A DNA stretch of 11,721 bases from Bradyrhizobium sp. (GTDB taxonomy: Bacteria > Pseudomonadota > Alphaproteobacteria > Rhizobiales > Xanthobacteraceae): the NCBI GenBank assembly GCA_028290305.1, contig JAQGKC010000003.1:1-11721 (forward strand). Reading direction: 5' to 3'. Below the pieces are notes generated by a model. The model did not search any database and had not been told where the DNA came from. It saw only the letters and a list, made by a program, of their open reading frames with translations. The position numbers and the translations under genes were made by a program. Below, piece by piece: positions 7,244 to 11,721 of this stretch. Positions within the stretch are counted from its first letter, which is position 1. Each line of letters opens with the position of its first letter.

Positions 7244-7352
7244 TTAAAAGTCTCGATAAATCTTACCAGTAAAAGATGCAGTTCCGTAACTATGCGGGTT
7301 GGCATTGCCCGATGGGTTCGGCGTGCGAACCCGTGGTCACGGCAGTCGCGTT

Positions 7353-7360
7353 AGGGAGAG
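7353..7360 (+). promoter_or_regulatory. Strong ribosome binding site fixing the porin start
   Basis: AGGGAGAG ends five bases before the ATG at 7366. It decides the start in favour of 7366 over the in-frame ATG at 7276 and fits a highly expressed outer membrane protein. Confidence 0.85.
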
Positions 7361-7365
7361 TAAAG

Positions 7366-7989
7366 ATGAGCAGGGTCGTTTTGGGCGCTGTGGCGTTGAT
7401 CGCTGCGGGATGGACGGTGTCGGCGCAGGCAGCCGACCTTCCTTACGGATCGCGCGCTCCCTATACCGTCAATCAGCCGCTCAATGCCTATAGCTGGGCC
7501 GGCCCCTATCTCGGCGCCAATATTGGCTATGCCTGGGGCTCCGTCGATAATAATCCAACTAACCCGTCTGGCTTCGCGGGCGGCGCCCAGGCTGGCTACA
7601 ACTGGCAATCGGGTCCATTGGTATTCGGCGTCGAAGGCGACATCCAGGCGACCGGCGCCGACGATACATTTGCGCCGTGGAAGTTCTCGAACCCGTGGTT
7701 CGGCACCGTGCGCGGCCGGGTCGGCTATGCGGTCAACAACATTTTGTTTTATGGCACCGCCGGTCTGGCGTTCGGCGAATTGCGCGGCGAGACATTCGGC
7801 CTGTCGGAATCCCATACCGATGTGGGTTGGACTGCCGGCGTCGGCGCCGAATTCGGCTTCGCCCCGAACTGGAGCGCCAAGGTCGAATATCTCTATGTCG
7901 ATCTCTCGGACAGTCGCTTCACCATTACCGGCGTATCGAACGGCTACCAGTTCGGGTTGGTTCGCGCCGGCGTCAACTATCATTTCTGA
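7366..7989 (+). CDS. Omp25/Omp31-family outer membrane beta-barrel protein
   Basis: This is a 207-residue small porin-like barrel. A Sec signal peptide (residues 1-22, ending VSAQA before ADLPYG) sends it to the periplasm. The mature protein starts with the ADLPxxx segment usual in rhizobial Omp25/Omp31 proteins, then alternates aromatic and Gly-rich strands such as WAGPYLGANIGYAWG (44-58), GGAQAGYNWQ, LVFGVEGDIQATG, TVRGRVGYAVNNILFYGTAG, AKVEYLYVDL (181-190) and GLVRAGVNYHF. The C-terminal Phe is the BAM-recognition residue. An eight-stranded OmpA-like barrel is likely, with structural, adhesive or small-solute roles in relatives. The substrate, if any, is unknown. It is monocistronic, with a strong ribosome binding site, a possible CtrA box upstream and an intrinsic terminator 30 bases past the stop. 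Confidence 0.92.
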   Translation: MSRVVLGAVALIAAGWTVSAQAADLPYGSRAPYTVNQPLNAYSWAGPYLGANIGYAWGSVDNNPTNPSGFAGGAQAGYNWQSGPLVFGVEGDIQATGADDTFAPWKFSNPWFGTVRGRVGYAVNNILFYGTAGLAFGELRGETFGLSESHTDVGWTAGVGAEFGFAPNWSAKVEYLYVDLSDSRFTITGVSNGYQFGLVRAGVNYHF

Positions 7990-8018
7990 TAGCAACAAGA
8001 AAATACCGTGTCGCAACC

Positions 8019-8047
8019 TCCCGGCCGCCTGCGGCCGGGATTTTTTT
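8019..8047 (+). terminator. Intrinsic terminator of the porin gene
   Basis: CCCGGCCG (8020-8027) pairs perfectly with CGGCCGGG (8032-8039) around a CCTG loop. One further T-A pair extends the stem, and seven T residues follow at 8041-8047. It faces the plus strand only: read on the minus strand, the T-run is missing after the stem, so it would stop porin transcripts but not cold-shock transcripts coming from the right. Confidence 0.95.
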
Positions 8048-8061
8048 AGGACACACGCGTT

Positions 8062-8277
8062 CTACGATGAAATCACCAGGTTGACCGCTTTGGGACCTTT
8101 GCCCTTCTTGTCCGGCTCGACCTCGAATGTGATGCGCTGTCCTTCGGTCAGATCCTTCAATCCCGCCCGCTCCACTGCGGTGATGTGAACGAACACATCG
8201 CGGCCGCCGTCATCGGGCTTGATGAAGCCGTAGCCACGTTCTGCATTGAAGAACTTGACCGTTCCAGTCATGGCCAT
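8062..8277 (-). CDS. Cold shock protein, CspA family
   Basis: This is a 71-residue single cold-shock domain, a five-stranded OB fold that binds single-stranded RNA and DNA and melts mRNA structure. RNP1 is GYGFIK (15-20) and RNP2 is VFVHI (28-32). The start MTGTVKFFNAERGYGFI and the basic C-terminal part DKKGKGPKAVNLV are typical of alphaproteobacterial Csp proteins. The start at 8277 follows a very strong GGGAGGGG seven bases upstream. ATG GCC ATG gives two possible starts, and the first has the better spacing. It is convergent with the porin gene. The 320 bases upstream hold no gene but several hairpins, as expected of a regulated csp leader. Many paralogues exist, so I give no specific symbol. 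Confidence 0.95.
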   Translation of the reverse strand: MAMTGTVKFFNAERGYGFIKPDDGGRDVFVHITAVERAGLKDLTEGQRITFEVEPDKKGKGPKAVNLVISS

Positions 8278-8598
8278 CGGGAAACCCCTCCCCCGTGCTG
8301 CTCCGCCGCTACGCGCCTGCGTATCGACCTGACCGGCATCCGCTGCCGGAGAGCTTGGCCACTTGCGGATTAGGCGAAATCGCCGATCCGTCTTGAAATT
8401 ATTTGAGGCCTAATCACTCCGCCGCTACCATTCGCGGAAGCGGAACGCAAAGCCAGTCCTAATGGACTTGAGCATAATACGGTTTCCTGCAAATTGCCTA
8501 CGGCTCAAATCGGACTTTTCACAGCGCGTCGGGTGCGGTGGCCCGGCCAGGGCTTTGTCTGACTGAGGCTTCTCTGATTGCGGCTCGTCCGACCAAGG
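8278..8598. other. Intergenic region and putative structured leader of the cold shock gene
   Basis: No coding frame looks real in these 321 bases. The part nearest the cold shock gene contains three serial hairpins: TACGC/GCGTA at 8310-8323, CCGGCA/TGCCGG at 8333-8349, and GGATT-GGCG/CGCC-GATCC with one bulged A at 8367-8389. The bases from 8390 to 8540 are less GC-rich and may hold the promoter, but I could not assign -35 and -10 boxes. The far end carries a degenerate 15-base tandem repeat. Confidence 0.6.
8310..8389 (-). promoter_or_regulatory. Three-hairpin stretch upstream of the cold shock gene
   Basis: Three short stems follow each other within 80 bases, ending about 33 bases before the cold shock start codon: five pairs with a GCCT-type loop, six perfect pairs with a five-base loop, and a nine-pair stem with a single bulge and an AAAT loop (plus-strand reading). 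Cold-shock mRNAs of other bacteria have long folded leaders that respond to temperature. Here the transcription start is unknown, so membership of the mRNA is inferred. Confidence 0.4.
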
Positions 8599-8600
8599 CT
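8540..8600. repeat. Degenerate 15-base tandem repeat
   Basis: Three adjoining units are visible: TGTCTGACTGAGGCT (8556-8570), TCTCTGATTGCGGCT (8571-8585) and CGTCCGACCAAGGCT (8586-8600). A weaker fourth, GGCCCGGCCAGGGCT (8540-8554), lies one base away. All end in GGCT. The last unit runs into the rlmJ stop codon. The units differ from one another at about a third of positions, so the array is old or selected rather than freshly expanded. Confidence 0.5.
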
Positions 8601-9459
8601 AAGGCTTGGGTACCTCAAGCCTGAACCGGCCGGCGCCGCCCCGGCCGAGCGGTTTTTCGAGTTCGGGCAGGATGACCTTAAGTTCGTTCGCCAGCATCCA
8701 CGGCGGATTCACGATCAAGAGCCCCGCCGAGGTCAGGCCGGCATCGGCGGTCTGCGGTGCGACGCTGAATTCCAGGCGCAGGCATTTTCCAGGTGACGCG
8801 CCGGTGCCGGCTACCGTGGCGACATGCCGCGCCAAGCTGTCGGTGGCGCGCCGGCTTTTCACCGGATACCACAGCAAATAGCTGCCGGTCGGCCATTTCG
8901 CGAAGGCCTCCGCGAAACCCTCGGCCAGCCGCTCGAACTCATCCTTCTGCTCGTAAGGCGGATCGATCAGGACCAGGCCGCGCCGCTCGTTCGGCGGCAC
9001 GAAAGCCGGCAACGCCACCCAGCCGTCGAGGTCGACCACACGGGCCTGGGTATCGCGGCGCAGCGCGTCGACCAGGCGTTTGCGCGCCTTCGGTTCGACT
9101 TCGCACGCCGTCAGGCGATCCTGCGGCCGCAGCAGCGCGCGTGCGATCAGCGGCGATCCCGGATAGGCCTGCAGGTCACGTTGCGGATTGAAGGCCCTGA
9201 CGATGTCGAGATAGGGCTCAACCAGCGGCAACGTGGCTTCCGAAAATCGCGCCTGCATCGCCCGCGCGATGCCGGTGAGCCACTCGCCGCCGCGCCGGGC
9301 TTCATCGCCAGTGAGGTCGTAGACCCCGGCGCCAGCATGGGTGTCGATGACGCGAAACGCCGCCGGCTTGTCCTGCAGATAAGTGAGAATACGCACCAGC
9401 ACGATGTGCTTGATGACGTCGGCGAAGCCGCCGGCATGAAAGGCGTGACGGTAATTCAT
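8599..9459 (-). CDS. rlmJ: 23S rRNA (adenine(2030)-N(6))-methyltransferase
   Basis: RlmJ uses SAM to methylate N6 of A2030 in 23S rRNA. The 286-residue protein has the family's N-terminus MNYRHAFHAGGFADVIKH (1-18), the SAM-site DTHAGAGVYDL (39-49), the EVEPKA acidic region (120-125) and the amino-methylating DPPY tetrad (166-169), followed by YEQKDEF. The C-terminal SAGLLIVNPPWML (247-259) is also typical. E. coli RlmJ has 280 residues, so the length is normal. The ATG at 9459 is unambiguous by homology, but it has no purine-rich Shine-Dalgarno sequence. Instead a seven-base-pair inverted repeat lies just upstream. The gene stands alone, 151 bases after the ribonuclease gene on the same strand. 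Confidence 0.94.
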   Translation of the reverse strand: MNYRHAFHAGGFADVIKHIVLVRILTYLQDKPAAFRVIDTHAGAGVYDLTGDEARRGGEWLTGIARAMQARFSEATLPLVEPYLDIVRAFNPQRDLQAYPGSPLIARALLRPQDRLTACEVEPKARKRLVDALRRDTQARVVDLDGWVALPAFVPPNERRGLVLIDPPYEQKDEFERLAEGFAEAFAKWPTGSYLLWYPVKSRRATDSLARHVATVAGTGASPGKCLRLEFSVAPQTADAGLTSAGLLIVNPPWMLANELKVILPELEKPLGRGGAGRFRLEVPKP

Positions 9460-9466
9460 GGAAGAG

Positions 9467-9497
9467 GGGTTACGACATCAGGCGACGAAAGTAACCC
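9467..9497 (-). promoter_or_regulatory. Inverted repeat just upstream of rlmJ
   Basis: GGGTTAC (9467-9473) is the exact complement of GTAACCC (9491-9497) across a 17-base centre. It ends seven bases before the rlmJ start codon, where a ribosome binding site would normally be. It could be an operator or an mRNA hairpin, and either reading is inference. Confidence 0.3.
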
Positions 9498-9610
9498 ACG
9501 TCATTGCTGTGCGAGCTGGCAGGTCGACGTCGTCATTCAGGGGCGATGCCACCGGGTCCGCGCGAAGTGCGGCCCGATGACAGGCTCCGCATCAATGACG
9601 GCGGAACGCC

Positions 9611-10321
9611 TTACCCGCCCCGTGTGGGGGGCATCACCACCTGGTCGCGCCGGCAGGCGCGGCGGTCGATCTCCTCGCAGGAGCGGAATTGCAGATCCTT
9701 GCTCATGCAGATACGCACTTCGCTCAGGCGCGTCCGGTTGCAGGTCACGGCGATCGCGGATGTGCTCAGCCCGGGATTGACCTTGATGAAGGCATCCTCG
9801 ATCTCGGAAGGCGCCACCGTCTTGGCGTCGGAGAGTTGGAGATACTCCTCGGGGATTTTCACCGCCGCGCGCGCCTTGCGGACGGCTTCGAAATAGGCGC
9901 GCTCGCCCAGGCCCGAGCAGGTGCCGTGCTTGTCCCATTCATTGTAAATCAAGCCGGGCGCGGGCATCAGATCGAGCATCGATGTCATGATGTTGCGCTC
10001 CAGCCTCGGCGAAGGCCGTTGGCAATATTCGGGAAAACCATGCTCGTATTGCGGCCAGAGCCCGTGCACGACGAAGGAAAACGGCCGCCCGCCACACTGG
10101 GCTTGCGAACGCCCGCTATTGCCGCGCTCCTCCGTCTCCTCGCAGAAGGAAGGCGACCACGACAGCGACAGCACGTAATAATCGAACTCACCCGGTGCAT
10201 TCTGCCGCCGATCCTGCGCCGACGCCATCCCCGCCGTCGCGATGCCGCTCAGGGCCGCAACAACAAGCAGGCCAAACGACATCAAAAACCGCGAAATCCA
10301 AATCGGTCGAATATGAAACAT
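9611..10321 (-). CDS. Secreted ribonuclease T2 family protein
   Basis: This endoribonuclease of the RNase T2/RNase I family would cut RNA through a 2',3'-cyclic phosphate and act in the periplasm or outside the cell, probably scavenging RNA. The protein has 236 residues. Residues 1-36 form a long signal peptide (basic N-terminus, hydrophobic core near 13-30, AGMASAQ before DRRQ). Both active-site blocks are intact: CAS1 FVVHGLWPQ (83-91, catalytic H86) and CAS2 EWDKHGTC (128-135, E128 and H132). YVLSLSWSP (49-57) is the usual first strand. Eight cysteines in the mature part allow disulfides. I chose the ATG at 10321 because of AAGGGGG upstream. An ATG at 10384 would put 21 residues before the signal peptide. 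It lies among several other exported proteins. Confidence 0.94.
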   Translation of the reverse strand: MFHIRPIWISRFLMSFGLLVVAALSGIATAGMASAQDRRQNAPGEFDYYVLSLSWSPSFCEETEERGNSGRSQAQCGGRPFSFVVHGLWPQYEHGFPEYCQRPSPRLERNIMTSMLDLMPAPGLIYNEWDKHGTCSGLGERAYFEAVRKARAAVKIPEEYLQLSDAKTVAPSEIEDAFIKVNPGLSTSAIAVTCNRTRLSEVRICMSKDLQFRSCEEIDRRACRRDQVVMPPTRGG

Positions 10322-10438
10322 GGCCACGCCCCCTTGCTCAAACCCATGGAAGCCTAGCAGGAGGCTGGAACATTTCAAGAACAAAAAGCAGAATTGGCGG
10401 AGGGGCGACCCATATCAGGGCGAAAATCCGCCCGGAAA

Positions 10439-10909
10439 TCAGGGGCGGGCGGCCCTGCAGCCCGGATTGTAGGCCCAGTTGCGATCGAGCCCGGTCACGC
10501 ACCATTCGACGCCCTGGCCGAAGCTGGCAAACCCGCCATCCTCGATGATCGAGTAGTGCACGGTGCGCTGCTTGCCATCATTCAGCATGATATCGGCGCT
10601 GCAATAGCGGCGCGGAATGTTGTCGGATTGCCAGGGCCGGAATGCGGTTTCATGGACCCGACCATAGGCCTTGATCTCGAGGTTGGAATTCCAGAAGGTG
10701 CTTTCCTTTTCCTGGAACTGCGACGTAATGGTCGTTAGCGCGGCTTCGCATTCAGCCACCCGGCCGTCATAGCGCGGACCGGACAGCCAGTAATTCAGCT
10801 CAAACGCGTTGGCCGCCTTGGCCGCATGCCCAAACGTAAACAGCCCCAAGACGAGGCCGAGCGCGACCCCAAGGCCGAGTTTTCGAAAGGATATGAAGAG
10901 GTCGTGCAT
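10439..10909 (-). CDS. Secreted four-cysteine protein of unknown function
   Basis: The protein has 156 residues. Residues 1-32 are a clear signal peptide (MHDLFISFRK, then a Gly/Leu-rich core, then HAAKA). The mature part of about 124 residues has exactly four cysteines (C54, C103, C137, C151), enough for two disulfides, and several aromatic-rich stretches (ELNYWLSGPRYDGRVAEC, FRPWQSDNIPRRYC, VEWCVTGLDRNWAYNPGC). I assign no enzymatic function and see no known catalytic motif. I recall similar hypothetical proteins in Bradyrhizobium and Rhodopseudomonas but know no function for them. The ATG at 10909 follows GGCGGA. An in-frame GTG or ATG farther upstream would bury the signal peptide. It precedes the T2 ribonuclease by 117 bases on the same strand, so joint expression is possible. 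Confidence 0.8.
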   Translation of the reverse strand: MHDLFISFRKLGLGVALGLVLGLFTFGHAAKAANAFELNYWLSGPRYDGRVAECEAALTTITSQFQEKESTFWNSNLEIKAYGRVHETAFRPWQSDNIPRRYCSADIMLNDGKQRTVHYSIIEDGGFASFGQGVEWCVTGLDRNWAYNPGCRAARP

Positions 10910-11073
10910 GGGCAATCCGCCGAATGATCCAACGCGCGGACGGTGCCGCGAAGCCCGGGCGAGGTCAAGTGCAACGCGGCAACACCTGCAGAGAGTCCGC
11001 ACGCCGGCCGCCGCCCGTTCTTTTCACGGCCGCCGAGGGGCTCTAAGGTGCGGCGGAGCGAATGGAGTTTGCA

Positions 11074-11364
11074 ATGCGAATCATAACGGCCGCGAGCCTG
11101 GTTGCGATATGCGGAATAATGACGGGCGCGCCGGCGCGGGCTGACTGGGTACCGCCGTTCAAGGGCAACGATACCGGCGGCATCATTGCCTTTTCGATGG
11201 CGACCCAGGCCGACGCCCGCCAGCTCGCGGTCGATCACTGCGCCTATTACGGCAAGGTGGTGAAATTCCTCGCCGTCGATCCGCACCCCGGTGGCTACAT
11301 CTCGTTCGCCTGCCGCTGGGTGCCCTATGGCGCCAATAACCGTCCGTTGCGCACGCTCTACTGA
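11074..11364 (+). CDS. Small secreted two-cysteine protein of unknown function
   Basis: The protein has 96 residues. Residues 1-23 form a signal peptide ending APARA before DWVPP. The mature form is about 73 residues, with only two cysteines (C56 and C80), likely one disulfide. Its core GNDTGGIIAFS (31-41) and DHCAYYGKVVKF (54-65) resembles a group of small periplasmic hypothetical proteins that I recall from Bradyrhizobium, where the motif often reads GNDTGGIIPWS. No function is known to me. The ATG at 11074 has GGAG six bases upstream. An ATG at 11062 is possible but has a poorer site. It is divergent from the four-cysteine gene across 164 bases and is followed after 41 bases by the DUF3617 gene on the same strand. 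Confidence 0.8.
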   Translation: MRIITAASLVAICGIMTGAPARADWVPPFKGNDTGGIIAFSMATQADARQLAVDHCAYYGKVVKFLAVDPHPGGYISFACRWVPYGANNRPLRTLY

Positions 11365-11405
11365 GCCGTCACTGACGTGACGAAAAACCTGCTGGGAGCA
11401 TGGGC

Positions 11406-11721
11406 ATGATGCGGCAGTTGGCGTTGCCTTGTGCGGCCCTTGGTTTGGCGCTCGGCCTGCTGGTCGGGCTGCCGGCCAATGACGCCCGCGCGGTCGACCT
11501 GCCGGTCCGCAAGGCCGGGTTGTGGGAAATGAAGGTGCTGCGCACGGGATCTCCGATGCCGGAGATGACGATGCAGCATTGCACCGACGAGACCACCGAC
11601 AAGAAGATGACGACGTCGCTCTCGCCGATGGCGAAGCAAAACTGCACAAAGAACGACACCCAGAAGACCGCGACCGGCTACGTCACCGATTCGGTGTGCA
11701 GCTATGGCGGCACCACCATGA
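11406..11721 (+). CDS. DUF3617 family exported protein, 3' end cut by window
   Basis: About 105 codons are visible, running off the right edge. Residues 1-29 form a signal peptide (Leu/Gly-rich core, then NDARA before VDLP). The mature start VRKAGLWEMKV matches the 'k.GLWe...' opening of DUF3617, a small periplasmic family of unknown function. MTMQHCTDETTDKKM and CTKNDTQKTATGYVTDSVCSY follow, with three mature cysteines so far. I chose the ATG at 11406 because GGGAG ends seven bases upstream. ATGs at 11400 and 11409 are also in frame, but their spacing is worse. It follows the small two-cysteine gene closely and may share its transcript. Confidence 0.85.
   Translation, partial: MMRQLALPCAALGLALGLLVGLPANDARAVDLPVRKAGLWEMKVLRTGSPMPEMTMQHCTDETTDKKMTTSLSPMAKQNCTKNDTQKTATGYVTDSVCSYGGTTM

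Larger units (their letters stand above)
7089..7365. other. Divergent intergenic region between uvrC and the porin gene
   Basis: These 277 bases must hold both promoters. They contain a seven-base-pair inverted repeat, CCGGCGC/GCGCCGG, at 7154-7176, which lacks a T-run on either side, and an AT-rich stretch at 7225-7275 that includes a CtrA-type box. Reading the plus-strand frame back to an ATG at 7276 gives a 30-residue extension (CPMGSACEPVV...) before the signal peptide, which does not look like protein. I therefore treat it as leader. Confidence 0.6.

Noticed and set aside
8824..9780. Plus-strand open frame of 318 codons across rlmJ and the RNase gene end
   Set aside because: It spans the reverse of two recognised genes and their intergenic gap without a plausible start or product.
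10412..10438. Possible terminator GGGCG-GATTTT-CGCCC after the four-cysteine gene
   Set aside because: The stem is only five pairs and no T-run follows on the minus strand.

Overview
The window looks like chromosome from an alphaproteobacterium of the Bradyrhizobium/Rhodopseudomonas group (Nitrobacteraceae). The evidence is high GC coding sequence, an Omp25/Omp31-type small porin, a CtrA-type TTAA-N7-TTAAC box, two kinds of dispersed palindromic intergenic element of the sort I recall from Bradyrhizobium genomes, and several small secreted proteins that I recall as hypothetical families of that group. The assignment rests on recognition, not on a database search.

Left part (190-7088), all on the minus strand. 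In transcription order it holds uvrC (excision nuclease), pgsA (phosphatidylglycerophosphate synthase), moaD and moaE (the two subunits of molybdopterin synthase), prmB (ribosomal protein L3 glutamine methyltransferase), a short soluble HWE/HisKA_2-type histidine kinase, and an omega-amino acid:pyruvate aminotransferase. pgsA/moaD overlap as ATGA and moaE/prmB overlap as TGATG, so pgsA to prmB is very probably one transcript. A palindromic repeat sits between moaD and moaE. A composite palindrome of about 140 bp follows the aminotransferase. The kinase has an apparent one-base frameshift at its N-terminus.

Middle part (7089-8600). A divergent intergenic region carries a perfect CtrA-type box. 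It is followed by a porin-family outer membrane protein with a strong intrinsic terminator. Convergent to it is a cold shock protein gene whose upstream region holds three consecutive hairpins.

Right part (8599-11721). Here are rlmJ (23S rRNA m6A2030 methyltransferase), a secreted T2-family ribonuclease, and a four-cysteine secreted protein of unknown function, all on the minus strand. They are followed on the plus strand by a small two-cysteine secreted protein and the start of a DUF3617 protein cut by the window edge. The last four genes all encode exported proteins.

Most of the window is ordinary housekeeping content. I see no phage, transposase, CRISPR array, tRNA or rRNA, and no convincing unknown multigene system. 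The points most worth checking are the kinase frameshift, the CtrA box, the structured cold-shock leader and the repeats.
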